Assembly (NCBI RefSeq): GCF_008365315.1
Contig: NZ_CP043506.1
Span: 2,655,001-2,719,000 of the forward strand
Direction of reading: 5' to 3'
DNA length: 64,000 nt
DNA from: Acetobacter vaccinii
GTDB taxonomy: Bacteria; Pseudomonadota; Alphaproteobacteria; Acetobacterales; Acetobacteraceae
Shown: positions 24,078-32,996 of the stretch, in pieces
Numbering within the stretch: position 1 is the first letter of the stretch
Layout of the letters: each line of letters starts with the position of its first letter
Notes under the pieces: model-generated
What the model saw: only the letters and a program-made list of their open reading frames with translations
Told to the model about the DNA's origin: nothing
Databases searched by the model: none
Translations under genes and position numbers: made by a program

Positions 24078-25761
24078 AGGCTGCATCCTTGAATGGTGCT
24101 GTGCCAAGACGGCGACAGGTCTCGATGAAGTGCTCCCCTGGAGCACGCTGGGCAAGATAAGTATCGATGATGCGGACGATCGCATCAACCGTTTCATCTT
24201 CCGACATGGCCGAACCGATGATCTGGCCGATGGAAGGCAGATCCCCAGAGCTACCACCAAGGGTGATCTGGAAAGCCTCTTCCCCGCGCTTATCAACACC
24301 CAGAATACCAATATGCCCGGCATGGTGATGCCCACAAGCATTGATGCAGCCTGAAATATTCAGCCGCAGGCTCCCAATCTCCCGCTGCAAGCCTGCATCT
24401 GCAAACCGGGCGCTGAGTTTCTGGGCAATCGGGATCGAACGGGCATTGGCCAGAGAGCAATAATCCAGACCAGGGCAGGCAATAATATCCGTAATCAGGC
24501 CAATATTGGGCGTGCCCAGGCCATTCAACTGCAGGATCTGCCACAGCTCGAACAGATGATCCTGACGGACATGACCCAGCACCACATTCTGCAAATGGGT
24601 AATCCGCAGCTCCCCAAAGCTGTAGCGGTCAGCCAGATCGGCCAGCAGGTCCATCTGGGCAGATGTCACATCCCCTGGAATGCCACCAGCAGGCTTACAG
24701 GAAATAGTCAGGCTGCAATAGCCCTTCTGCTTGTGCGGGTGAGTGTTGGTTCTGACCCATGCGGCAAACTCGGGGTCTGCCTTCAGGCGCAGGGCCAGAG
24801 CCTGCTCTGCCTGTGCGGCATCCGCATCAAACACAGGGGCACCAAAACGGGCACGGATGGCCTCTACGATCTCAGGCGGCAGATGGTAGCGGGCACGGTC
24901 CATCGCCGCGAATTCGGCGTCTACTTTTTCACGGAAGCCTTCGGCACCCAGAGCCTGTACAAGGATCTTGATCCGGGCCTTGTACATGTTATCGCGGCGT
25001 CCGTACTCATTGTACACACGCAGCACGGCTTCAAGGTAGGCGATAAGGTCTTCTTCCGGCAGTTCCGATGTCAGCAACGTGCCGATCACGGGTGTCCGCC
25101 CCAGCCCACCGCCGACATAGACCTCAAACACGGCCCGGCCATTATCGCCCATGCGTGCCAGCAGGCCGATGTCGTGGAAGCGTGCTGCCACACGATCCTG
25201 CATGCTGCCTGAAATGGCGATCTTGAATTTGCGCGGCAAAAACGTGAATTCAGGATGCAGAGTAGACCACTGCCGCAGGATTTCAGCATGCACACGCGGG
25301 TCCAGCACCTCATCCTGTGCGGCACCGGCAAACTGGTCAGACGTCACGTTACGAATGCAGTTGCCACTGGTCTGGATGGCATGCATTTCCGTATCGGCCA
25401 GAATATCAAGGATTTCCGGCGTGTCTTCCAACTTGATCCAGTTGAACTGAATATTCTGGCGGGTTGTGAAATGCCCGTAATCGCGGTCATACTTTCTGGC
25501 AATATGCGCCAGTGTCCGCATCTGCGACGCGCTGAGAATACCGTAAGGAATGGCCACGCGCAGCATGTAGGCATGTAACTGTAGGTACAGGCCGTTCATC
25601 AACCGCAGGGGCTTGAATTCATCCTCGCTCAGTTCCCCGGCAAGACGGCGGCGTACCTGATCACGGAACTGGTCCACCCGCTGCTTGAGGAACGTACGAT
25701 CGACAGAATCATACGCATAACGTCCGACCTGACGGGAGGAGGGCTGAGGTGTCTGTGTCAT
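24064..25761 (-). CDS. cysI: Sulfite reductase hemoprotein (nitrite/sulfite reductase family)
   Basis: 565 residues with the duplicated ferredoxin-like and siroheme domains of the family. The siroheme-binding TTRQNIQFNWI and TSGNCIRNVT blocks are in the N-terminal half. The four cysteines that hold the [4Fe-4S]-siroheme centre are visible in CPGLDYC and GCINACGHHH. It reduces sulfite to sulfide with six electrons in the cytoplasm. No CysJ flavoprotein is encoded in the window, so the electron donor may be ferredoxin or an unlinked reductase. It lies between DUF2849 and DUF934 genes, a recurring alphaproteobacterial cluster. Confidence 0.93.
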   Translation of the reverse strand: MTQTPQPSSRQVGRYAYDSVDRTFLKQRVDQFRDQVRRRLAGELSEDEFKPLRLMNGLYLQLHAYMLRVAIPYGILSASQMRTLAHIARKYDRDYGHFTTRQNIQFNWIKLEDTPEILDILADTEMHAIQTSGNCIRNVTSDQFAGAAQDEVLDPRVHAEILRQWSTLHPEFTFLPRKFKIAISGSMQDRVAARFHDIGLLARMGDNGRAVFEVYVGGGLGRTPVIGTLLTSELPEEDLIAYLEAVLRVYNEYGRRDNMYKARIKILVQALGAEGFREKVDAEFAAMDRARYHLPPEIVEAIRARFGAPVFDADAAQAEQALALRLKADPEFAAWVRTNTHPHKQKGYCSLTISCKPAGGIPGDVTSAQMDLLADLADRYSFGELRITHLQNVVLGHVRQDHLFELWQILQLNGLGTPNIGLITDIIACPGLDYCSLANARSIPIAQKLSARFADAGLQREIGSLRLNISGCINACGHHHAGHIGILGVDKRGEEAFQITLGGSSGDLPSIGQIIGSAMSEDETVDAIVRIIDTYLAQRAPGEHFIETCRRLGTAPFKDAAYAVA

Positions 25762-25784
25762 ACTCTCTATCCTGACTGTCGGTT

Positions 25785-26135
25785 TCAGACGCCCGCTGAC
25801 CCGGAAAGCGGCTGCCAGGCGGGTGTAAAGGCGGCATGCACACTGGGGCCAAAAGCCCGGATGCGTTCACGCGTTGTAATAGGCTCCGGCCCGGAAGACG
25901 ACGGTTCAACCTGGACACCGTAAATACCGACCACTTCATCCTCAGCGGCTTTTGCCGTCTGTCTGGCCAGCACGGCTTCCATCCCATCGTTGGAAAATGT
26001 CTGCGCCTGGGCAATGGACAACTGCCATTTACCTGCCGGGTCCAGCCAGACGATCCGCCCATCAAGCAGACGGTTTGCTGTAACGACACTGCTGCCCTCA
26101 GCATCGCGACGATTATTCCTGCGATCCACGCTCAT
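25785..26135 (-). CDS. DUF2849 protein upstream of cysI
   Basis: 116 residues from the ATG at 26135, preceded directly by GGAAAGG. The conserved part VTANRLLDGRIVWLDPAGKWQLSIAQA is followed by a short helical region and a Pro-rich tail. DUF2849 genes are found immediately before cysI in many Alphaproteobacteria, and here the cysI start is 23 bases downstream. There is no signal peptide, membrane span or metal motif. The function is unknown; the fixed linkage suggests a small accessory protein for sulfite reduction. Confidence 0.82.
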   Translation of the reverse strand: MSVDRRNNRRDAEGSSVVTANRLLDGRIVWLDPAGKWQLSIAQAQTFSNDGMEAVLARQTAKAAEDEVVGIYGVQVEPSSSGPEPITTRERIRAFGPSVHAAFTPAWQPLSGSAGV

Positions 26136-26189
26136 ACCTTTCCGGCATCTTCCCGTTGCAACAAAATACAAAAATACACAGATGTTAGC

Positions 26190-26214
26190 AATATAATACG
26201 AAAAAATACCGTAT
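26190..26214 (-). promoter_or_regulatory. Candidate internal promoter and operator before DUF2849-cysI-DUF934
   Basis: On the minus strand overlapping -10-like hexamers TATATT (26195-26190) and TATTAT (26198-26193) lie about 50 bases upstream of the DUF2849 start. An inverted repeat ATACG (26196-26200) / CGTAT (26210-26214) with a 9-base spacer overlaps them. The segment is markedly AT-rich compared with its surroundings. Confidence 0.38.
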
Positions 26215-27290
26215 CATAAACACGCAACACCTGCGCGGAACAGTCGAGCCCGGCTTATATCCAACCCACTTCCGTTCAGCACAGCCTCAGCCGCGCCCCC
26301 TGTCACACTATCCTGCGCGACAAAAAGCGGCACACTCCGCCCGGACAACTGCACCGTATAATGCCGATAGCCGTTTCTAACCCCACGCGGTACAGCCTCA
26401 AGCGCTGCTGTCTGGCTTGGATCAGGCGGGCACAAAGACAGTTCATAAGGGCGTATCATGGCAACGACAGGGCCATTCTCCACCGTTGAGGGCACGGCGA
26501 AGGGGCATGCCTCGGGGTCATCGGGGGTCATCAACCCATTGTGCACGATACCGGGAAAGGAGACGGCCTCTCCCAGAAACTCCATGACAAACTCAGTCGA
26601 TGGGTGGTCATCCAGCCCTTGGGGCGAGGCATCCTGCACAATACGGCCCGACTGCATGACCACAATACGGTCTGCAACATCCAGCGCCTCTTCCTGATCA
26701 TGGGTGACAAGGATTGTTGTCAGCCCGAGCCTGTCATGCAGGTTCCGCAGCCAACCACGGATGGAACGTCGGACAATGGGGTCAAGCGCACCAAAGGGTT
26801 CATCCAACAACAGCACGCGCGGATCTGTCGCAAGGGCCCGAGCCAATGCAACACGCTGCCGCTGCCCCCCTGACAGACGCGCCGGATAGGCACCGCCCAT
26901 ATCCGGTATCTGCATCAGTTCCAGCAGATCCTGTACCCGGCTGGCAATAGCCTGACGGCTGGGCCGCTGGCTGGCTGGCAGAACACTCAGCCCAAAGGCA
27001 ATGTTCCGCGCCACCGTCATATGTGGGAACAGGGCATAGTTTTGAAAAACAAAGCCCATCTTGCCAGCCCGCGCCCTGACATCCTCCATAACGCGACCGT
27101 CCAGGCTGACTGTGCCTGAGTCATAGGGGTCCAGCCCCGCTATGGCACGCAGCAGAGTTGTCTTGCCTGCTCCTGAGGGCCCCACAAGAGCAACAAAGGC
27201 ACCATCAGGCACCTCTAGCGACACATGATCGAGCAGGACCTTTCTGGTCCCCGGAGCAGAACGCACGAGAGTGTTGACGGTGATACTCAT
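26214..27290 (-). CDS. cysA: Sulfate/thiosulfate ABC transporter ATP-binding protein
   Basis: 358 residues. Walker A is GPSGAGKTT (about 37-45), the Q-loop [14 protein letters not shown], the signature [16 protein letters not shown], Walker [13 protein letters not shown], and the H-loop [13 protein letters not shown]-terminal regulatory extension (from about 240) follows, as in CysA. It powers sulfate import through CysT-CysW. Its start overlaps the cysW stop by four bases. No sulfate-binding protein gene is nearby. Confidence 0.92.
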   Translation of the reverse strand: MSITVNTLVRSAPGTRKVLLDHVSLEVPDGAFVALVGPSGAGKTTLLRAIAGLDPYDSGTVSLDGRVMEDVRARAGKMGFVFQNYALFPHMTVARNIAFGLSVLPASQRPSRQAIASRVQDLLELMQIPDMGGAYPARLSGGQRQRVALARALATDPRVLLLDEPFGALDPIVRRSIRGWLRNLHDRLGLTTILVTHDQEEALDVADRIVVMQSGRIVQDASPQGLDDHPSTEFVMEFLGEAVSFPGIVHNGLMTPDDPEACPFAVPSTVENGPVVAMIRPYELSLCPPDPSQTAALEAVPRGVRNGYRHYTVQLSGRSVPLFVAQDSVTGGAAEAVLNGSGLDISRARLFRAGVACL

Positions 27291-28090
27291 GCGTTTTTCT
27301 CCCGCAGGCGCGTAATCCAGCCCGGCGCTGCCCGCAGCACGACCGTCATCATAGCCATGATGCCCAGCAGCACCGCCATGGTGAAGGCACCAACCGACTG
27401 ATAGCTGTTGTAAAGATTTTCAATGCGCAGAGGCATTGTTTCCGTCTCGCCCGGAATATGACCAGACACCACGGAGACCGCACCGAACTCACCCAAGGCA
27501 CGAGCCGTTGTCAGCAACACGCCCGAAATAAGTGCCCCACGCACACCCGGCAGGGTCACACGCCACAATATCTGCCAAAAACCAGCACCGGCCAGCACCG
27601 CGGCTTCTTCCGCCTCACGCCCCTGTAGCTCCATAACCGGCACCAAAGTCCGCACCACATAGGGCAGGGTGACAAACAGTGTCGCAAGAATAATGCCGGG
27701 CACGGCAAAGGCGATATGGATATTCCAGCGCTCAAGCATCGGTCCAAACCAGCCTTGCGCCCCAAACAGCAAAAGCCAGACCAGACCAGACACAACGGGC
27801 GAAATACTGAGAGGCAATTCCAGCAGAACCAGCAACATCTGCCGCCCGGTGAAACGAAAGCGCGACAGTGTCCACGCTGCCAGCACACCGCAGCATGTGT
27901 TGATGGCAATTGCCACCACAGCCACCTTCAACGTCAGCCATATGGCAGCAATGGCGTCTGGGTCACGCAGTGTTTCCAGCGCCGCAGCCAAGCCATCATG
28001 CAGCGCCTCTGTCAGCACCAGCACTGGCGGAATAACCAGCACAACCAGAATAAACAGCCAGCTTGCGGACCAGATCAGGTAGCGGCTCAT
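27287..28090 (-). CDS. cysW: Sulfate ABC transporter permease CysW
   Basis: 267 residues with about six membrane spans (for example [15 protein letters not shown] near the start and [20 protein letters not shown] near the end). The coupling loop [27 protein letters not shown] (EAA motif) contacts CysA. The C-terminal block [24 protein letters not shown] is diagnostic of sulfate permease W. It overlaps cysT and cysA by four bases on either side. Confidence 0.94.
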   Translation of the reverse strand: MSRYLIWSASWLFILVVLVIPPVLVLTEALHDGLAAALETLRDPDAIAAIWLTLKVAVVAIAINTCCGVLAAWTLSRFRFTGRQMLLVLLELPLSISPVVSGLVWLLLFGAQGWFGPMLERWNIHIAFAVPGIILATLFVTLPYVVRTLVPVMELQGREAEEAAVLAGAGFWQILWRVTLPGVRGALISGVLLTTARALGEFGAVSVVSGHIPGETETMPLRIENLYNSYQSVGAFTMAVLLGIMAMMTVVLRAAPGWITRLREKNA

Positions 28091-28938
28091 GCAGGTTCAT
28101 TCCACAAGGCCAGCCGACGTCGCATGGCACCGACCAGAAGAAGCGCCAACAGCGAGATCAGCAGCAGGATCAAGGCCACTGCAGTGGCTCCCGCGTAATC
28201 AAACTCCTGCAAGCGAACAACAATCAGCAAAGGGGCGATCTCGCTCCTGAAGGGCTGGTTGCCTGCTATGAAAATGACCGACCCGTATTCGCCCACACCC
28301 CGTGCGAAGGATAGGCCAAAACCGGTCACCAATGCGGGAAGGAGCGGGGCCAGAATAACGCGGGCAAAAACCTGTCGGGGTCTGGCCCCCAGCAGCACGG
28401 CGGCTTCCTCAAGTTCATGCGGCAGGTTCCGCAAGACAGGCTCGATCGCCCGCACCATAAAGGGCAGGCCAACAAACATCAGAGCCAGCACAATGCCGGT
28501 GCGATTATAGGATGCCGTAATACCCAGCTTGGCCAACGGCACACCAAGCCAGCCATGTGGACCATACAATGTGGCCAACGTAATGCCTGTCACAGCGGTT
28601 GGCAGCGCCAGAGGCAGGTCGATCAGCGCATCTGCCAGACGATGACCAGGCAGGTGACCACGCGCCAGTGCCCATGCCAGTAGCAGACCAAAGGGCAGGT
28701 TGCAGACGGCGGCCATGATCGCGCAGGAAAAACTGGTCCAGAGAGCAGCGAACATGCGGCTGTCATGCAGCGCGGACAATACGGCGCCAGCCCCTTCCTG
28801 CCAGGGCCTGACCAGCAGGGTGGACAGGGGCAGGACGATCAGAAAGCCTGTCCAAAGCAGCGTTGCTGCCATGGATAAACGAAAGCCGGGCAGAACATGC
28901 CGCCTGCCTTGCACAAAAGCTGAAAAAAACTGTCGCAT
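28087..28938 (-). CDS. cysT: Sulfate ABC transporter permease CysT (CysU)
   Basis: 283 residues from the ATG at 28938, which gives the family beginning (RHVLPGFRLSMAATLLW). The frame stays open to a TTG at 29001 next to a hairpin. About six membrane spans and the EAA loop LEEAAVLLGARPRQVFARVILAPLLPALV are visible, and the later block ARGVGEYGSVIFIAGNQPFRSEIAPL is typical of CysT. It pairs with CysW in the inner membrane. It lies 123 bases downstream of cysNC, with a stable hairpin in between. Confidence 0.92.
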   Translation of the reverse strand: MRQFFSAFVQGRRHVLPGFRLSMAATLLWTGFLIVLPLSTLLVRPWQEGAGAVLSALHDSRMFAALWTSFSCAIMAAVCNLPFGLLLAWALARGHLPGHRLADALIDLPLALPTAVTGITLATLYGPHGWLGVPLAKLGITASYNRTGIVLALMFVGLPFMVRAIEPVLRNLPHELEEAAVLLGARPRQVFARVILAPLLPALVTGFGLSFARGVGEYGSVIFIAGNQPFRSEIAPLLIVVRLQEFDYAGATAVALILLLISLLALLLVGAMRRRLALWNEPA

Positions 28939-29002
28939 ATTACAGTAACCCGGATTTCCGGCAACATGTCCCAGACCAGCCAGCATATCCGGCTCTTGCA
29001 AT

Positions 29003-29035
29003 CAGGGTACCACAGTTTGAGCCTGTGGCACCCTG
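29003..29035 (-). other. Intra-operon hairpin between cysNC and cysT
   Basis: CAGGGTACCACAG (29003-29015) pairs with CTGTGGCACCCTG (29023-29035), 12 of 13 bp with a 7-base loop. There is no T run after it on the minus strand. It may protect an upstream mRNA 3' end or partially attenuate transporter gene expression. Confidence 0.6.
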
Positions 29036-29061
29036 TTTCCCGTCAGAACAGCAAAAGACGT

Positions 29062-30942
29062 TCAGGACGTCTGGCGCTGACCGCCAGAAACCGCAACCTT
29101 GCCTTCGACAAAGCCAGCCAGATCCGCAGCAAGCTTGTCGGCGTTGGTCTGGCCTGTCTGCAGGCGCAGGGCAGGCGCCTGCGGGGCTTCGTAAGGTGCG
29201 TCGATTCCGGTAAAGCCGCTGATCTTGCCTGCACGGGCCGCAGCATACAGCCCCTTGGGGTCGCGCTGCTCACACACAGACAGGTCGGCATCGACGAACA
29301 CTTCTTCGAAATCATCCCCGATGATCTGGCGAGCCAGTTCACGGTCCGAACGCAGGGGTGAAATCAGAGTGACCAGCACAACCTGCCCCGCATCACGCAG
29401 GATGCGGGCGACCTCTGCGGCACGACGGACGTTTTCCGTGCGCTCCGCTTCGGAGAAGCCAAGGTCATGGCACAGCCCTGCGCGCAATGTATCACCATCC
29501 AGAACGCTGACATCCACACCATTGGCGAAAAGCCTGCTTTCCGCAGCGCGGGCCAGAGTGCTTTTGCCTGAGCCAGACAGGCCGGTCAGCCAGAAAACAC
29601 CCCCCTTATGGCCTTTGACCCGTGCACGATCCTGCGCGGTCACAGCGCTTGATGTGGGGTGAATGGCCTTGTCGCCAGCTTCGATTTCCGCAGGGCCAAT
29701 CAGCGGTGCACCACCGACAATACGCTGCTGCCGGTCAACCAGCACACCACGGCCATCCGTTGTACCAGGTGTGAACGGGTCGAACTGGATGCTGCCCGAA
29801 GCCGACAGAATGATCTCGGCAAACCCTTCGGGCGGCACTTCCGTGCCGGGGTTTTCTGTCAGGTCATCCAGATTGACGACAGACAGAATGGACGACACCG
29901 TAACCGCATGTTCGGCCGTAGCCAGCCGTAGGCGAAAGCTTTCGCCAACGCGCAGAGGCTCCTTACGCAGCCAGAAGAGGCGTGTTTTGAGGCGGGATGC
30001 CTCAACCGGCGGGGCATCTGGAGTATGCAGCAGATCCCCACGGTCGGGGATAACATCCGGCTCCAGCGTAATGGCAACAGACTGACCTGCGGATGCTGCA
30101 ACATGGGGGGCCGTGTGCCAGCTCTCGATCGAAGCAACGCGGGCAGGGGTCTTCTGTGCGCCAATCACAACCGTATCGCCCACACGCACGCGCCCGCGCT
30201 CAATTCGCCCGGCAACATAGCGTTTGTCATCAAAGCGATAGACGTCCTGCACAGGCAGGCGCAGGGGCAGTTCGATACGGGAGTCTGGTGTAGGCACCTG
30301 GGCCAGGGCTTCTGTCAGGGTCGGGCCTTCATACCACGGCATGTTGGCGGAGCGCTGGGCAATGTTATCCCCCTCACGCGCCGAAGCCGGGACAAATACG
30401 GCAGCCTCAAGTTCCAGCCGTGTCAGCAGGTCACCCACGTCCTTCTGCACCTGCACAATCCGTGCCTGATCGAAGTCCAGCAGATCAACCTTGTTCAGCA
30501 GTACGATTACATGGCGGATGCCAATCAACCGCAGCAGCATGGCGTGGCGGCGTGTCTGCTCCCGGGCACCCTCGGCCGCATCCACCACCAGCACAGCGGC
30601 TTCTGCATCCGCAGCGCCGGTGATCATGTTGCGCAGGAACTGGCGGTGGCCAGGGGCATCAACAATCACAAACTCACGCGTACCAAGGCGGAAGGGCAGG
30701 CGTGTCGAATCAACCGTCACACCCTGATCACGCTCGATCTGCAGGGAGTCCAGCAGGAAGCTCCACTCAATCTTGAGCCCGCGCTTTTTGGAAGATTCGA
30801 TAATCTGCGCGACCTTACCGTCCTGCAGATTGTCTGTATCATGCAGCAGGCGGCCGATCAGGGTGGATTTGCCATGGTCAACATGCCCGACAATCACGAT
30901 CGGGGTTGCGGCCTCATGGCTGGAAGAAATGTTTTCGCTCAT
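29062..30942 (-). CDS. cysNC: Bifunctional sulfate adenylyltransferase large subunit / APS kinase
   Basis: 626 residues. The N-terminal GTPase part has GHVDHGKST (about 19-27), DAPGH, and NKVD. After about residue 440 comes a complete APS kinase domain with Walker [19 protein letters not shown], and [16 protein letters not shown]. The first part with CysD makes APS from sulfate and ATP at the expense of GTP; the second phosphorylates APS to PAPS. The fusion is common in Alphaproteobacteria. It lies 29 bases downstream of cysD in the same transcript. Confidence 0.96.
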   Translation of the reverse strand: MSENISSSHEAATPIVIVGHVDHGKSTLIGRLLHDTDNLQDGKVAQIIESSKKRGLKIEWSFLLDSLQIERDQGVTVDSTRLPFRLGTREFVIVDAPGHRQFLRNMITGAADAEAAVLVVDAAEGAREQTRRHAMLLRLIGIRHVIVLLNKVDLLDFDQARIVQVQKDVGDLLTRLELEAAVFVPASAREGDNIAQRSANMPWYEGPTLTEALAQVPTPDSRIELPLRLPVQDVYRFDDKRYVAGRIERGRVRVGDTVVIGAQKTPARVASIESWHTAPHVAASAGQSVAITLEPDVIPDRGDLLHTPDAPPVEASRLKTRLFWLRKEPLRVGESFRLRLATAEHAVTVSSILSVVNLDDLTENPGTEVPPEGFAEIILSASGSIQFDPFTPGTTDGRGVLVDRQQRIVGGAPLIGPAEIEAGDKAIHPTSSAVTAQDRARVKGHKGGVFWLTGLSGSGKSTLARAAESRLFANGVDVSVLDGDTLRAGLCHDLGFSEAERTENVRRAAEVARILRDAGQVVLVTLISPLRSDRELARQIIGDDFEEVFVDADLSVCEQRDPKGLYAAARAGKISGFTGIDAPYEAPQAPALRLQTGQTNADKLAADLAGFVEGKVAVSGGQRQTS

Positions 30943-30971
30943 TATTCAGGGTCCGTTCCAGTCCAGAGGTC

Positions 30972-31766
30972 TCAGAGATAACCTGCCACACGCAGGCGCT
31001 CGAAAGCATCCTCGGACTCATGGTCCATGGCACGCCCGGCACGCTCGGAGGTTTTGGTGGTTTCCAGTTCCCTGATCACTTCTGCCAGCGTGGATGCGTT
31101 ACTTTCCACCGGGAAGGTAATGTCTGAATCCCCCAAGGAGCGATAACGCTTGCCGTTTTTGGAGAAATACAGGTCAACCAGCGGAATACCTTCGCGCTCG
31201 ATATAACGCCAGATGTCAATTTCCCGCCATGACAGCAGCGGATGCACACGAATATGCATGCCCTCCTCATGCGGGGTTGCGTACTGGTCCCAGAATTCGG
31301 GCGGCTGGTTGCGGATATCCCATTTATGGCTGGCACCGCGCGGGCTGAAAACGCGCTCCTTCGCGCGGGTGCCCTGCTCATCACGGCGGATACCGGCAAT
31401 AACACCCTGCAGCTTGTGCTTTTCGATCATCGCCGCCAGGCCCGCAGTCTTGCGGGCGGCAGAACGGGCAGCCGGGGGCAGGGACGGGTCCATTTCCTCA
31501 ACCGGGGGGCATTCACCCAAAAGCAGGTCAAGGTCCCACTTCTGTGCGTATTCATCCCGGAATTTGTACATTTCGGGGAACTTCTTGCCGGTATCAACGT
31601 GCATGACAGGGAAGGGAACCCGCCCCATGAACGCCTTTTTAGCCAGCCAGACCATGACGTTGGAATCTTTCCCCAACGACCACAGCATGGCCAGCGGCTT
31701 GAGGGTGCGATAGGCTTCTCTCAGAATGAAAACGCTCTGAGCTTCCAGTTGATCAAGATGATCCAT
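30972..31766 (-). CDS. cysD: Sulfate adenylyltransferase subunit 2
   Basis: 264 residues. It is an ATP pyrophosphatase-type enzyme with the PP-loop-like LWSLGKDSNVMVWLA (about 28-42), the HVDTGKKFPEMYKFRD motif, GIRRDEQGTRAKER, and HPLLSWREIDIWRYI. It adenylylates sulfate together with the CysN part of CysNC. The gene stands between cysH (66 bases upstream) and cysNC (29 bases downstream). Confidence 0.96.
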   Translation of the reverse strand: MDHLDQLEAQSVFILREAYRTLKPLAMLWSLGKDSNVMVWLAKKAFMGRVPFPVMHVDTGKKFPEMYKFRDEYAQKWDLDLLLGECPPVEEMDPSLPPAARSAARKTAGLAAMIEKHKLQGVIAGIRRDEQGTRAKERVFSPRGASHKWDIRNQPPEFWDQYATPHEEGMHIRVHPLLSWREIDIWRYIEREGIPLVDLYFSKNGKRYRSLGDSDITFPVESNASTLAEVIRELETTKTSERAGRAMDHESEDAFERLRVAGYL

Positions 31767-31832
31767 TGTTCCGTAACCCCGTTTTTCCCGGGCAAGGGTG
31801 ATTAAAAAAAGTCCGAAGGCAAAAAAGCGCTC

Positions 31833-32525
31833 TCAGCCGCCGAGGTGAATACCACATTCGGTCTTGTTCAACCCGGCCCAGCGCCCGCCACGCGCATCCT
31901 CTCCCGCGTTTACCGGCTGGGTGCAGGGCTCACACCCGATTGACGGGTAACCCTGCGCCACAAGAGGGTGCTGCGGCAGGCCGCGACGCCTGATTTCCGC
32001 GCCAATTTCCTCAGCACTCCAGAAGGCAAGCGGGTTGAGGCGCAAGGCCCCGTCCTGCTTGCGCTCAACGACAGTCATCTGCGCGCGCGTTGTGGCCTGC
32101 CCACGTTTACGACCCGTCACAAGCGCATCATACGGCAGGGAGGCCAGTTTCATGGGCTCAACCTTGCGCAGAGCGCAGCAGGCATCGGGGTCAAACGCCC
32201 AGAGTTCCCCCGTGGGATCGCGACGCTCGATCTGTTTGCCATCGGGGCCGACATCAACCACGTTGGTCAGACCCAGCACATCCGCCAAATCACGCCGGTA
32301 GGCGAGGGTTTCGGGGAAATGCCGACCTGTATCGAGAAAAAGCACCCGCAGGTCGCGGTCAGCCTCGGCAACCATAGCCAGAAGCAGCGCTGATTCCGCA
32401 CCAAAGGAAGAAAGAACAGCCAGTTTTTCGCCAAAAACGTCACGCGCTTTACGCAGTAGCGCAACAGGGTTGTCCTGAACGGCTTCAAACTGCTTCACAC
32501 TGGTAGTATCCAAGGCTTCGACCAT
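31833..32525 (-). CDS. cysH: Adenylyl-sulfate reductase, iron-sulfur type (CysH family)
   Basis: 230 residues. The PP-loop-type N-terminus LSSFGAESALLLAMVAEAD is followed by LFLDTGRHFPET. Two cysteine pairs, CC in DACCALRKVEP (about residue 121) and CxxC in IGCEPCTQPV, are the hallmark of [4Fe-4S] enzymes that use APS directly. The C-terminal KTECGIHLGG carries the catalytic cysteine. It yields sulfite for CysI. It is the first gene of the minus-strand sulfate block, with a TATAAT element just upstream. Ability to use PAPS as well cannot be judged from sequence. Confidence 0.93.
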   Translation of the reverse strand: MVEALDTTSVKQFEAVQDNPVALLRKARDVFGEKLAVLSSFGAESALLLAMVAEADRDLRVLFLDTGRHFPETLAYRRDLADVLGLTNVVDVGPDGKQIERRDPTGELWAFDPDACCALRKVEPMKLASLPYDALVTGRKRGQATTRAQMTVVERKQDGALRLNPLAFWSAEEIGAEIRRRGLPQHPLVAQGYPSIGCEPCTQPVNAGEDARGGRWAGLNKTECGIHLGG

Positions 32526-32542
32526 ATTACACCACGCCAGGC

Positions 32543-32598
32543 ATTATAAGCACTGAATTAACGCATCCATACAGCACTATGTGGCAATGCACAACATA
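32543..32598 (-). promoter_or_regulatory. cysH promoter -10 element and upstream LysR-type-like inverted repeat
   Basis: On the minus strand a perfect TATAAT (32548-32543) lies 17 bases before the cysH ATG, but no good -35 is found at normal spacing, which suggests activator dependence. Just upstream TATG (32578-32581) and CATA (32595-32598) form an inverted repeat with a 13-base spacer, compatible with a CysB-like LysR-family site. Confidence 0.42.
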
Positions 32599-32996
32599 AC
32601 GATTCGGAGTTCATGAGTTTTTTTAAAATTAACAATTAAGATTTGTTATTTATCATTCATTCACAACTCGCCGAGCAAGAAGCGGGGCCGTTTCTGTGAC
32701 ACTCAAACGGCATGGCCGCATTCCCATCAGCAGTTTCAGCGCCAGATTGAGAGGCAAAACACCCGAAGCGGCGCAAATTTTGCATCACCGCGCCACAACG
32801 GAAGCATCTGGAAGTCAGACATGAGCCTCAACGCCGTAAAATCAAGGCCGCACGGTCCATTCATCAAGCACCTCAATCAGCCCTCATCCCATCGCTATTT
32901 TTGTTGGCATAATATATCTTATACGATTTATATGCGCGTGAATCCCGGACTGAACCACCGCACGAGGTGATCGTTCAAACCGGCATTCCAAGGGCT
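32549..32996. other. Gene-poor intergenic region upstream of cysH
   Basis: No convincing gene is found between the cysH promoter and the end of the DUF333 lipoprotein gene. An AT-rich segment (about 32615-32665) lies behind the cysH promoter. A 42-codon minus-strand ORF (32657-32785) with four cysteines has no good ribosome site and is not called. A promoter-like plus-strand sequence near 32904-32933 is listed separately. Confidence 0.5.
32904..32933 (+). promoter_or_regulatory. Orphan promoter-like sequence facing the DUF333 gene
   Basis: TTGGCA (32904-32909) and TTATAT (32928-32933) are 18 bases apart in an AT-rich island. A transcript from here would run antisense into the lipoprotein gene. 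Low-complexity AT content makes a chance match possible. Confidence 0.28.

Noticed and set aside
30025..30981. 318-codon plus-strand ORF opposite cysNC
   Set aside because: Shadow of the cysNC frame; low-complexity His/Gln-rich translation without domain features.
32657..32785. 42-codon minus-strand ORF with four cysteines upstream of cysH
   Set aside because: No usable ribosome site and no recognised similarity; mentioned only as a possibility in the findings.
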